From the NCBI GenBank assembly GCA_965207995.1, contig OZ242299.1, positions 434,001 through 498,000 on the forward strand: a stretch of DNA of 64,000 nucleotides, written 5' to 3'. Source of the stretch: DAOUKH01 sp965207995. GTDB lineage: Bacteria > Chloroflexota > Dehalococcoidia > SHYB01. The notes under the pieces are model-generated. The model was not told the DNA's origin. It did no database searches and saw only the letters and a list, made by a program, of their open reading frames with translations. Position 1 is the stretch's first letter, and each line of letters opens with the position of its first letter. This document shows positions 33,349-40,836 of the stretch, one piece after another. Position numbers and translations under genes: made by a program.

Positions 33349-35253
33349 ATGGCGAAAATCCTAGGAATAGACCTCGGTACTACCAACTCGGCTATGGCCA
33401 TCGTCGAGGCCGGCGACCCCGAGGTCATCGAAAACTCTGAGGGAGGCCGCACTACGCCATCGATCGTGGCCGCCAACCCCAAGACCAACGAGCGCTACGT
33501 CGGGCAGGTCGCCAAGCGCCAAGCCATCACCAACCCGGAAAACACCATCTACTCCGTCAAACGTCTGATGGGGCGAAAGTTCGACGACCCCGTAGCCCAG
33601 AAGGACATCGAGTCCCTCCCCTACAAGGTCGTGAAGTCCTCGAACGCCGACGCGCAGGTGGCAATGGGCGGCAAGAATATGTCTCCTCCCGAAGTATCGG
33701 CGATGATCCTGCGCAAGCTCAAGGAAGACGCCGAGACCAAGCTCGGCGAGAGCATCACGCAGGCGGTCATCACGGTCCCCGCCTACTTCGACGACTCGCA
33801 GCGCAAGGCGACGAAGGACGCAGGCACGATCGCAGGGCTCGAGGTCTTGCGCATTATCAACGAGCCCACCGCCGCCGCACTGGCCTACGGCCTCGACAAG
33901 AAGGGCGAGGAGGTCATCGCCGTCTATGACATGGGCGGCGGCACCTTCGACATCTCGATCCTCGACATCGGCGGCGGCACCTTCGAGGTCAAGTCCACCA
34001 ACGGCGACACCCACCTCGGCGGCGACGACTTCGACCAACGCCTCCTCGACTGGATGGCCGACGAGTTCAAGCGCGACAACGGCATCGACCTGCGCCAGGA
34101 CCGCCTCGCCCTCCAGCGGCTCAAGGAAGCGGCCGAGAAGGCCAAGATCGAACTCTCTTCGACCCAGCAGACCGAGATCAACCTGCCCTTCATCACCGCC
34201 GACGCCAGCGGGCCCAAGCACCTCGTGCTCACGCTCAACCGGGCGACGCTCGAAAACCTTGTCGGCGATCTGGTCGACCGGAGCTTCGCCTCGGTCAAGC
34301 AAGCGCTCGCCGACGCCAAAGTCGACCCCAAGTCGGTCGACGAGATCATCCTCGTCGGCGGCCAGACGCGGATGCCCCTCATTCAGCAACGCGTGAAGGA
34401 CTACTTCGGCAAAGACCCGAACCGCGGCGTCAACCCCGACGAAGTGGTCGCGATCGGCGCCGCGATCCAGGGCGCCGTCCTCTCCGGCGACGTGCGCGAC
34501 GTTGTCCTCCTCGACGTCACGCCGCTCACCCTGGGGATCGAGACCCTCGGCGGCGTGATGACCCCCCTCATCCAACGGAACACGACGATCCCCTCGGCAA
34601 AGGCCGAGACCTTCTCGACGGCGGCCGACAGCCAGCCACAGGTCGAGATTCACGTGCTGCAAGGGGAGCGCCCCATGGCGACGGACAACAAGTCCATCGG
34701 CCGGTTCATCCTCGACGGCATCCTGCCCGCACCCCGCGGGGTCCCGCAGATTGAGGTCGCTTTCGACATCAACGCCAACGGCATCCTGGAAGTGTCTGCC
34801 AAGGACAAGGGGACCGGCAAAGAGCAGAAGATCGTCATTCAGCCGAGCTCCGGCCTCGACGACTCCGAGGTCGAACGCCTGGTCAAGGAGGCAGAGAGCC
34901 ACGCCGAGGCCGACAAGGAGAAACGGGAGTCGATCGAGCTAAGGAACACCGCCGACAGCATGGCCTACCAGGCCGATAACCTGCTAAGGGAGCACGGCGA
35001 CAAGGTCCCCGAAGACCTGAAGTCGGAGGTCGAGGGCAAGACCGCCGCCGTGCGTTCGGCGCTGCAGGCCGAGGACATGGCCACACTCCGCTCCGCCGTC
35101 GACGACCTCCAGGCCTCGCTGCAGAAGCTCGGCCAACACGTCTACGGCCAGCAGGCGGGCCCCGACGCCGGCCCCGGCGCGCCGGATGCCGACGCGCCGC
35201 CACCAGAGGACGGCGGCGGCGACACCGTGGAGGGCGAGTTCCGCGAAGTGTAG
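33349..35253 (+). CDS. dnaK: Chaperone protein DnaK (Hsp70)
   Basis: A 634-aa complete Hsp70. Signatures are IDLGTTNSA near the N-terminus, IINEPTAAALAYG, DMGGGTFDISILDIG, ILVGGQTRMP, and the linker VVLLDVTPLTLGIETLGG before the peptide-binding domain. The C-terminal tail is acidic and proline-rich (DADAPPPEDGGG). GGAGGAGG precedes the ATG. No grpE or dnaJ follows, unlike many dnaK operons. A short CCGCG/CGCGG stem over the stop codon followed by TTTT (35241-35262) may act as a weak terminator. Confidence 0.97.
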   Translation: MAKILGIDLGTTNSAMAIVEAGDPEVIENSEGGRTTPSIVAANPKTNERYVGQVAKRQAITNPENTIYSVKRLMGRKFDDPVAQKDIESLPYKVVKSSNADAQVAMGGKNMSPPEVSAMILRKLKEDAETKLGESITQAVITVPAYFDDSQRKATKDAGTIAGLEVLRIINEPTAAALAYGLDKKGEEVIAVYDMGGGTFDISILDIGGGTFEVKSTNGDTHLGGDDFDQRLLDWMADEFKRDNGIDLRQDRLALQRLKEAAEKAKIELSSTQQTEINLPFITADASGPKHLVLTLNRATLENLVGDLVDRSFASVKQALADAKVDPKSVDEIILVGGQTRMPLIQQRVKDYFGKDPNRGVNPDEVVAIGAAIQGAVLSGDVRDVVLLDVTPLTLGIETLGGVMTPLIQRNTTIPSAKAETFSTAADSQPQVEIHVLQGERPMATDNKSIGRFILDGILPAPRGVPQIEVAFDINANGILEVSAKDKGTGKEQKIVIQPSSGLDDSEVERLVKEAESHAEADKEKRESIELRNTADSMAYQADNLLREHGDKVPEDLKSEVEGKTAAVRSALQAEDMATLRSAVDDLQASLQKLGQHVYGQQAGPDAGPGAPDADAPPPEDGGGDTVEGEFREV

Positions 35254-35299
35254 CGCGGTTTTGAAACATGCCGGAAATACGACCATTGCGCGCGTGCCG

Positions 35300-35305
35300 T
35301 ATAAT
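35300..35305 (+). promoter_or_regulatory. -10 box for the small gene after dnaK
   Basis: A perfect TATAAT, with expected start near 35312 and AGGAGG at 35325-35330. No clear -35. Confidence 0.5.
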
Positions 35306-35338
35306 CTGGCGTACGCGCTGCCATAGGAGGTGATCCGG

Positions 35339-35605
35339 ATGTCCGAGAAACTCGAGAACGCCTCTCAGCTTCATGAAACGAAGCTCAGCCGGGACGGCCT
35401 GACCGACATCCAGGTCCATTTCCTCGACCGGATGCAGGCATTGGTGCGCCAGCAAGGGGAGTACGCGCAACACGAGGAGCAGGACGACCTCGAGCGAAAG
35501 CTGATCTCCCGCGCCATCTACGCCAGCCTCACCGACTGCGTGAATGCCGGCGTCGGCGACCAGGCCCACGCGATCTTGGAGGCCTCACGGCGCCCCGGCT
35601 ACTAG
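35339..35605 (+). CDS. Small conserved-looking helical protein, unknown function
   Basis: An 88-aa soluble, highly charged, mostly helical protein (LHETKLSRDGLTDIQVHFLDRMQALV, HEEQDDLERKLISRAIYASLTDCV). No family recognised. The ATG at 35339 is chosen because AGGAGG ends 8 nt before it; the in-frame GTG at 35330 overlaps that site. It has its own -10 box and a strong terminator directly after, so it is monocistronic. Confidence 0.8.
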   Translation: MSEKLENASQLHETKLSRDGLTDIQVHFLDRMQALVRQQGEYAQHEEQDDLERKLISRAIYASLTDCVNAGVGDQAHAILEASRRPGY

Positions 35606-35630
35606 ACCCCACACGCATCAACGTCGAAAG

Positions 35631-35658
35631 CCCGCCGGCGCCCCCGGCGGGTTTTCTT
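35631..35658 (+). terminator. Rho-independent terminator
   Basis: CCCGCCGG (35631-35638) pairs with CCGGCGGG (35644-35651) around a 5-nt loop, followed by TTTTCTT. It lies 26 nt beyond the stop of the gene at 35339. Confidence 0.85.
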
Positions 35659-35734
35659 ATGTCGAGGTTCCAAGGCTATACTGAGTCCGCCTCCGGCGTT
35701 CAACGAGCGTTCCAAGAGCGCCCCAAGCAACACC

Positions 35735-37063
35735 ATGAAAGCATTAGTCATCACCCTCGACGGACTCGGCGACCGCCCCGCCCCGCAGTTCGACGGCCGC
35801 ACCGCCCTTGAGGCCGCCCGCACACCCAACCTCGACGCTATTGCCGCCCAAGGCATCAACGGGCTGTTCACCTCCGTCGGCCCCGGCGTCGCCGCCGGCA
35901 CTCCAGTCGGCCACGCCCTGCTCTTCGGCTACCGTTACGGTGAGCTTCCCGGCCGCGCCGTCTTCCACGCCGTGGCCCGCGGCGTCGTCCCCCAGCCCGG
36001 CGAGGTCGTCAGCCTGACGCGCTTCGCTAGCGTCGAGCGCGCCAACGGCAGCGGCTCGCTGGTCCAACGCATGATGACGGCGCCGGAGGAGGAATCCTCG
36101 GCGCTCGCCGAGGCCGTCCGCACCTTCTCGCACGAGGGCATCGAGATCGAGCTCGTCTACACCGGCGCCACCGAGGGCGTCCTCTTTCTGCGCGGCAACG
36201 TCAGCGACGCCGTCACCGACTGCGATCCGCTCGGCACCGACCTGCCCGTCATCGCGGCCCAGCCTATGGATTCGGCGGAGGAACCCGCGGCGGCGGCCAA
36301 GACGGCGGACGCCGTCAACGCCTATCTCCGATGGGCGCACGGCGTGCTGCACGATCACCCGGTGAACCGCGAGCGGGCCGAACGCGGCGAGCTGCCGATG
36401 AACTTCCTGCTCCCCAAATGGGCCGGACAGCGAAGGCTCCTCCCCTCGTTCGAGGAACGCTACGGCTTCAAGTCCGTAGTCCTCACCTCCGAGGAAATCC
36501 TGATCGGCGTCGCCCGCGAGCTCGGTATGGAGACCTGGGAAGAAGAAGATCACGACACCGAGCGCGACCTCCGCGCCCGCCTCGCTCAAGCGGCCGCATT
36601 CCTCGGCGGCGGCTACGACTTCGTCCACATCCACACCAAGGAGCCCGACGCAACCGCCCACATGGCCGAACCCGAAAAGAAGCGCGATGCCATCGAAGCC
36701 TTGGACCGGGGCATGGAGGCGCTGCGCGAGGGCGTGCTCCGCGATCCGGATGTCGTGACGGTCGTGACGGCCGACCACTGCACTCCGAGCGTCGTCTCCG
36801 GCGACCTCGTCCCCGGCCGCTTCCACGACCAGCACTCCGGCGAGCCCGTCCCCCTCGTGATCTCGGGCCGCAACGCCCTCCGCGACGACGTGACGTCGTT
36901 CAGCGAGCGCGCCTGCGCCCTCGGGGGACTGGGATTGGTGCGGGGTACGGACTTCATGAACATCTTGCTCAGTCAGACCGAGCGCACCAACGTCATCGGG
37001 TGGCGCGCCGCCCCCGGCGGCGGACTCTACCGCCCGAAACGCGTGACGCCCTTCACGTTCTAG
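35735..37063 (+). CDS. Archaeal-type phosphoglycerate mutase family protein (ApgM-like)
   Basis: A 442-aa alkaline-phosphatase-superfamily protein. The N-terminus KALVITLDGLGDRPAPQFDG and TPNLDAIAAQGINGLF match 2,3-bisphosphoglycerate-independent mutases of the archaeal type; metal-binding strands include VHIHTKEPDATAHM and VVTADHCTPS. Family members usually have Ser as phospho-nucleophile in a PGSDxAH-like motif; here the aligned segment reads AAGTPVGHALLFGY with Thr56. It interconverts 3- and 2-phosphoglycerate if canonical, though the substitution leaves room for another phosphotransfer. Followed after 20 nt by the Sec-Prx gene. Confidence 0.85.
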   Translation: MKALVITLDGLGDRPAPQFDGRTALEAARTPNLDAIAAQGINGLFTSVGPGVAAGTPVGHALLFGYRYGELPGRAVFHAVARGVVPQPGEVVSLTRFASVERANGSGSLVQRMMTAPEEESSALAEAVRTFSHEGIEIELVYTGATEGVLFLRGNVSDAVTDCDPLGTDLPVIAAQPMDSAEEPAAAAKTADAVNAYLRWAHGVLHDHPVNRERAERGELPMNFLLPKWAGQRRLLPSFEERYGFKSVVLTSEEILIGVARELGMETWEEEDHDTERDLRARLAQAAAFLGGGYDFVHIHTKEPDATAHMAEPEKKRDAIEALDRGMEALREGVLRDPDVVTVVTADHCTPSVVSGDLVPGRFHDQHSGEPVPLVISGRNALRDDVTSFSERACALGGLGLVRGTDFMNILLSQTERTNVIGWRAAPGGGLYRPKRVTPFTF

Positions 37064-37083
37064 GACAAAGGCAGCGGCTGATC

Positions 37084-37572
37084 ATGGGACGCGACTACAC
37101 CGCCACCCTCCGCGAGGGCGACCGCGCTCCCGACTTCACCCTCCCCATAGCCGGCGGCGGGGAGATGCGGCTGGCCGAAGAGCTCGCCAAGGGGGCCGTC
37201 ATGCTCGTCTTTCTGCGGGGGACGATATGACCCAACTGCCGCCGATGGCTGGCTCAGTTGAGCCAAGACGCCCCGCATTACGAAGCCGCGGGCGTGCGCG
37301 TCTATGCCATTTCGTCCCAGAGCTGGCGCTCCGCCGAGCGTTGGCTGGCCGCGAACCCTCAGCGCGTCTCCCTGCTCATCGATGCCGAGCGGGCCGTCAT
37401 CAAGCAGTACGGGGTCTACAACCTGATTTCGTACGACTCTTGGAAGATGGCCCACCCCGCCGCGGTCCTGATCGACCGCACGGAAGAGGTCCGGTTTATC
37501 TTCCGCGCCTCGCACCAGTTCAACATTCCCACGAGCGACATGATGCTCGCGTCGCTCGAACGACTCGGCTAG
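37084..37572 (+). CDS. Peroxiredoxin-like selenoprotein (UGA at 37228 read as Sec)
   Basis: A 162-aa thioredoxin-fold protein if UGA 37228-37230 is selenocysteine. Residues 1-48 give the AhpC/TSA N-terminus (GDRAPDFTLP at 12-21, AVMLVFLRGTI at 38-48), then Sec49-Pro-Asn-Cys52 and RRWLAQLSQDAPHYEAAGVRV onward. This matches FxRGxWCPxCRxxL of peroxiredoxin-like proteins with Sec at the peroxidatic Cys position and a UxxC pair. It likely reduces peroxides or disulfides. A SECIS-type hairpin follows. Ordinary gene calling would give a 48-aa fragment and an N-truncated gene from 37258. Co-transcribed with the ApgM-like gene. Confidence 0.9.
37250..37265 (+). promoter_or_regulatory. Bacterial SECIS element of the Prx-like gene
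   Basis: TGGCTC (37250-37255) pairs perfectly with GAGCCA (37260-37265) around an AGTT loop, with G as the second loop base. There are 25 nt between the UGA and the loop. Stem, loop and spacing fit SelB-recognised bacterial SECIS hairpins. Confidence 0.82.
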
Positions 37573-37591
37573 AACGGGCCGCCTGCGCTCG

Positions 37592-38332
37592 CTAGTCGCG
37601 GACCCACCGCGTGCCGCCGACGACGATGTAGGTGCGCGTCGACTCGACGGCCTCGATCTCGTGGAGTTGGCCCATCACGACGTGATCGAGCATCTCCTGC
37701 GACGAGGCCTCGACCCGCGCGATGATGTCGGACTCGCCATAGACAGCCCCCGCCTCGACGACCTGCTCGATCTCGTCGAGACGGCGCAGCACCTCGGCGA
37801 CGTCCTTGCCCGGGGCCTTGATCAAGAGATACGCCATCATGTCGGTTGGGCCTCCGTTCGGGGCTGCGCGGGCAAGCGCGGGCTCCACGTTCCACAGACG
37901 CGGGGCCCGGTCGACGGCGCCCTCGGCGAGGAGCGGCGCGGCGAACTCGTAGACGTCCTCATCCCGCCGGGCGAGCAGCTTGACCATGATGTTGAAGTCG
38001 TCGGCATAAACCGCGGCCGCCTCGACGGCGTCGTCGGCCTCGGCGATTCGCGCGATGACCTGCCGCTCCGTGCCGGCCGGCGCCGAGAGGCCCAAGTACG
38101 CCGCGACTCGTTCGGCCGTCGTGGCGAGGCGGGCGGCGGCTTGCAGCGAGAGGCCGCGCGAGTAGTAGCGCCACGTCTCCCGGACGACCGCGAGGTCATC
38201 CTCGCTGTAGTCGCGGCGGTCGATGCGCTGCTTCGGAAGCCGCTTAGGACTGATGTAGCCCTGGGACTCGAGATAGTAGACAAACCGCCGGTTGAGTCCG
38301 GGGACCTGGCGCAGGACATCTTTCAGATCCAA
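37592..38332 (-). CDS. Transcriptional regulator: MerR-like HTH plus two Lrp/AsnC (RAM) domains
   Basis: A 246-aa protein with an unusual layout. Residues 1-62 look like a MerR-type winged HTH (GLNRRFVYYLESQGYISPKR, DYSEDDLAVVRETWRYYSRG). Residues about 88-150 (ERQVIARIAEADDAVEAAAVYADDFNIMVKLLA) and 165-240 (MAYLLIKAPGKDVAEVLRRLDEIEQVVEAGAVYGESDIIARVEA) are two AsnC-type ligand-binding domains. It probably senses an amino acid or similar small molecule. The start is TTG at 38332 downstream of an extended -10. Convergent with the Prx gene, 19 nt away. Confidence 0.85.
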   Translation of the reverse strand: MDLKDVLRQVPGLNRRFVYYLESQGYISPKRLPKQRIDRRDYSEDDLAVVRETWRYYSRGLSLQAAARLATTAERVAAYLGLSAPAGTERQVIARIAEADDAVEAAAVYADDFNIMVKLLARRDEDVYEFAAPLLAEGAVDRAPRLWNVEPALARAAPNGGPTDMMAYLLIKAPGKDVAEVLRRLDEIEQVVEAGAVYGESDIIARVEASSQEMLDHVVMGQLHEIEAVESTRTYIVVGGTRWVRD

Positions 38333-38376
38333 GCTCTACGCCCCGCCACGCTACCCGCCATGGAGAGAGTCGCGGG

Positions 38377-38385
38377 ATTATAGCA
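38377..38385 (-). promoter_or_regulatory. Extended -10 promoter of the MerR/RAM regulator
   Basis: Minus-strand TGCTATAAT (38385-38377): a TGn extension plus perfect TATAAT, which can function without a -35. The start is expected near 38370. Confidence 0.55.
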
Positions 38386-38387
38386 TG

Positions 38388-38405
38388 AGGCCCCCGCAGG
38401 GGCCT
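38388..38405. terminator. GC-rich hairpin, possible terminator
   Basis: AGGCCCC (38388-38394) and GGGGCCT (38399-38405) around a CGCA loop. It lies between the small gene at 38461 and the regulator promoter. There is no U-tract on the minus strand, so its role is uncertain. Confidence 0.35.
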
Positions 38406-38416
38406 TCTACACGCGA

Positions 38417-38436
38417 GCGCCCGGAGAACCGGGCGC
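38417..38436 (-). terminator. 8-bp GC hairpin after the small gene at 38461
   Basis: GCGCCCGG (38417-38424) and CCGGGCGC (38429-38436) around an AGAA loop, 24 nt beyond the stop. No U-tract follows; together with the next hairpin it may insulate the regulator promoter. Confidence 0.4.
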
Positions 38437-38460
38437 CCTGGAGACGAACACTGTCTGGAA

Positions 38461-38685
38461 CTATGCGGCGCGGCGCCCGGCGGCCACGTGCGTCGCACCT
38501 ACCGGCATCACGGATGCCGGCTTGGGGAAGACCCCTGCGCTGAAGGTCCGGTGGGCGTTCTGGAGTTCCTCCAACCGGCCCCGTCGCGCTCGGTAGGTCT
38601 GGTATTCGATGGCGGCCCGTTTGAGGTCGCGCTCCATCATCGATAGCGCCCGTTGCACGTTTCGGTTCTCTGCCACGGCGGTCAT
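38461..38685 (-). CDS. Small hypothetical protein with operator-like promoter
   Basis: A 74-aa basic protein: a helical N-terminal half (RNVQRALSMMERDLKRAAIEYQTYRARRGRLEELQNAH) and a less ordered C-terminus ending VAAGRRAA. No family recognised. GGAGGTCGCC precedes the ATG at 38685. The upstream region has one of the best promoters in the window and a palindrome over the predicted start site, so regulated expression is likely. Confidence 0.75.
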   Translation of the reverse strand: MTAVAENRNVQRALSMMERDLKRAAIEYQTYRARRGRLEELQNAHRTFSAGVFPKPASVMPVGATHVAAGRRAA

Positions 38686-38696
38686 GGCGACCTCCT

Positions 38697-38714
38697 AAGT
38701 ACAAGTTGGTACTT
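38697..38714. promoter_or_regulatory. Palindromic operator candidate
   Basis: AAGTAC, 6 nt, GTACTT: a perfect inverted repeat centred just downstream of the -10 box and covering the predicted +1 (about 38711) of the small gene. The adjoining GTATAAGTATAAGTA on the minus strand repeats the half-site pattern. Confidence 0.45.
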
Positions 38715-38717
38715 ATA

Positions 38718-38745
38718 CTTATACCACCGGAAATCCCCTTGTCAA
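38718..38745 (-). promoter_or_regulatory. Strong promoter of the small gene at 38461
   Basis: Minus-strand -35 TTGACA (38745-38740), 16-nt spacer, -10 TATAAG (38723-38718). Confidence 0.65.
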
Positions 38746-38779
38746 CCCCCTGAGTCCCCCAGTTTAAAAATCCGTTCGC

Positions 38780-38808
38780 TTGTGGCCTCGTTTTCCCTGA
38801 CCTACAAT
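38780..38808 (+). promoter_or_regulatory. Promoter of the TauE/SafE gene
   Basis: -35 TTGTGG (38780-38785), 17-nt spacer, -10 TACAAT (38803-38808). The expected start near 38815 gives a 35-nt leader without an obvious Shine-Dalgarno. Confidence 0.5.
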
Positions 38809-38849
38809 TTCTCTCAGGGGCCGGCGCCGACCTCGCGCGCCTACCACTC

Positions 38850-39629
38850 ATGGACTTCGATCTCGCCCTCCTCGGCCTCATCGTCGGCGTGCTTATCGGC
38901 CTGACCGGCATAGGCGGCGGTTCCCTTCTCACGCCTGCCCTTATCGTCATCTTCAAGACGAACCCGCTCATTGCCGTAGGCACCGACCTCGTCTTCAACG
39001 CGGCGACCAAGCTCTTTGGATCGCTCCAGCACGCCCGGCAGGAGACTATCAGCTACCGCTTGGCCTTCTATCTGGGCTTGGGGAGCATCCCCGCCGCCCT
39101 GGGCGGCGTCGCGCTCGTTGCCCTCCTCGAAAGGAACGACCTCGACGCCACCGGCGTGGTCCGCACCGTCCTCGGCGTCACGCTCGTCGTCGCCGGCGTC
39201 TTGATGATCGCTCGGCCGCTGCTCGACCGGCGCGAAGGCGAGAAGGAACGCACCGACGTCCGCTTCTTCGTGCCCTTCGACAGACGGGTCCGGTTTACCG
39301 TCTTGCTCGGGGTTGGCGTCGGTTTCCTGGTCGGTGTGACCTCGATCGGGAGCGGCGCGCTCGTCGTGCCCGTACTCTCCCTCTTCTACCCCATGGCTAT
39401 GAACCGGATCGTGGGCACGGATATCTTCCACGCCATGATCCTCGCCGGCGTCGCCTCCGCCGCCCATTGGGGTGTCGGCAACGTCGACTGGAGCCTCGCC
39501 GGCAACCTGCTCGCCGGCTCCGTCCCCGGCGTCCTCATCGGGGCGCGGCTCGCCGTCGTCGCGCCCGACCGCGTCATGCGTCCCGCGCTGGGGCTGCTGG
39601 TGATCCTGTCCGGCGCACGAGTTCTCTGA
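38850..39629 (+). CDS. TauE/SafE family sulfite/anion exporter
   Basis: A 259-aa membrane protein with about eight hydrophobic segments and the internal duplication of the family: LLGLIVGVLIGLTGIGGGSLLTPALI near the N-terminus and GVGVGFLVGVTSIGSGALVVPVL in the second half. These G-x-G-G/S-G-x-L-x-x-P repeats define TauE/SafE permeases, which export sulfite, sulfoacetate or other small anions. The substrate here is not evident. Confidence 0.9.
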   Translation: MDFDLALLGLIVGVLIGLTGIGGGSLLTPALIVIFKTNPLIAVGTDLVFNAATKLFGSLQHARQETISYRLAFYLGLGSIPAALGGVALVALLERNDLDATGVVRTVLGVTLVVAGVLMIARPLLDRREGEKERTDVRFFVPFDRRVRFTVLLGVGVGFLVGVTSIGSGALVVPVLSLFYPMAMNRIVGTDIFHAMILAGVASAAHWGVGNVDWSLAGNLLAGSVPGVLIGARLAVVAPDRVMRPALGLLVILSGARVL

Positions 39630-39635
39630 GCGCCG

Positions 39636-40805
39636 CTAGACCGAAGGCAGCCGGTGCGCCAGCGGCCACGTCTCCCGCTCTCGCGAGGGCAGGGCCACCG
39701 TCCCGCTGCCGGGTAGCACGTTGTCCCCACGCTGGTTCACCGCCGACGTTTCGATGTCCACCACCGCCTCACCGTCGTCGTCGATGTATTTCTTGACGAC
39801 CTTGCCGGTGAATCGCACGGCGTCCGACAGGTACACGAAGTTGCGGTACTCGCCGTAGTTGCGCTTGAGCCAGCCCTCGTCCCCCATCCAGTTGAGGAAG
39901 AGCTGGATCTGCCAGGCGTGGCGTTGGGCCCCAGCGTCGTAGGGGAAGGGAAGCCCCGCCGACTTCGCCGCCTGTTTGTTGTAGTGCACGCCGTAGACCG
40001 GCTCCAGCGCATTCGTCTCGGGATCGCGGAAGGCCCAGGCGGGATGGCGGGCATACTCGCGGAGCGCCGAGCCGTGCGCCATGATCTGCACCGGCGCCGC
40101 GCCGACGCAGTAGGCCACGATGTCGGTGACACCCAGCGGCCCCTTGATGATGGGCGGCAGCTCGTCGCCAACCTCGACGTCTTCCCAGTAGCGGACCTCG
40201 CCGCCGCGCGGACGCTCGGCAAGCGTCTCCTTCTGGATTGCCTCGAGCTCATCATCGGTCCAGGGGTGCGGGAGGACCGTCTGGCTGTACTTCCCTTGCT
40301 TGCGGGCGGCGGGACGCTCGGCGCGGACGAGCCAGGTCTTCGCCTTAGCGACCATTTCGCCCCGCTGGTTCCGATAGCGGGCCTCCTGGTACTCCATGAT
40401 GAACCGCCCGGCGAACCTGCTCTGTTTCTCTTCGAAACCGGTGAAGTCGGACTCCGGCGTGATCTTGTCGCCGACCAGCATGGGCCGGTAGAACTCCCAA
40501 TCGTTGCCCGAATGGAAGGCGTGGACGCCGGGGAGCCCCTGGAGCACCCACGTCGGGAAGACACTGTAGACCCAGTTCTGCGGCGCGGGGAGCCCGCCGA
40601 AGCGCGTGCCCGCCGCATAGTCGGCGTCGAGGTACAGCGGGTTCGTGTCGCCGATGCCGTTCACGAACTTCCGGATCGCCTCCGGCGTCACATGCTCGTT
40701 GAACACGTTCGGGATGCGCAGCCGCGCCCCGACCCGCGACCGGAAGACCTCCAGCGCCGCCTCGTTGATCGTGCCTTCTACCAGCACGCCTTGCCGCTCC
40801 GTCAT
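39636..40805 (-). CDS. MaoC-family double hot-dog dehydratase-like protein
   Basis: A 389-aa protein with two hot-dog domains. The first half has FNEHVTPEAIRKFVNGIGDTNPLYLDADYAAGTRFGGLPAPQNWV, the MaoC-type hydratase N-terminal pattern. The second half, starting near VRYWEDVEVGDELPPIIKGPLGVTDIVAYCVG, repeats it. It likely hydrates an enoyl-CoA or unsaturated acyl thioester. GGAGG precedes the ATG. Next to a CoA transferase, consistent with acyl-CoA metabolism. Confidence 0.88.
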   Translation of the reverse strand: MTERQGVLVEGTINEAALEVFRSRVGARLRIPNVFNEHVTPEAIRKFVNGIGDTNPLYLDADYAAGTRFGGLPAPQNWVYSVFPTWVLQGLPGVHAFHSGNDWEFYRPMLVGDKITPESDFTGFEEKQSRFAGRFIMEYQEARYRNQRGEMVAKAKTWLVRAERPAARKQGKYSQTVLPHPWTDDELEAIQKETLAERPRGGEVRYWEDVEVGDELPPIIKGPLGVTDIVAYCVGAAPVQIMAHGSALREYARHPAWAFRDPETNALEPVYGVHYNKQAAKSAGLPFPYDAGAQRHAWQIQLFLNWMGDEGWLKRNYGEYRNFVYLSDAVRFTGKVVKKYIDDDGEAVVDIETSAVNQRGDNVLPGSGTVALPSRERETWPLAHRLPSV

Positions 40806-40836
40806 AACGTCCTCCAGATTTCGTTCGGCCGGACCG

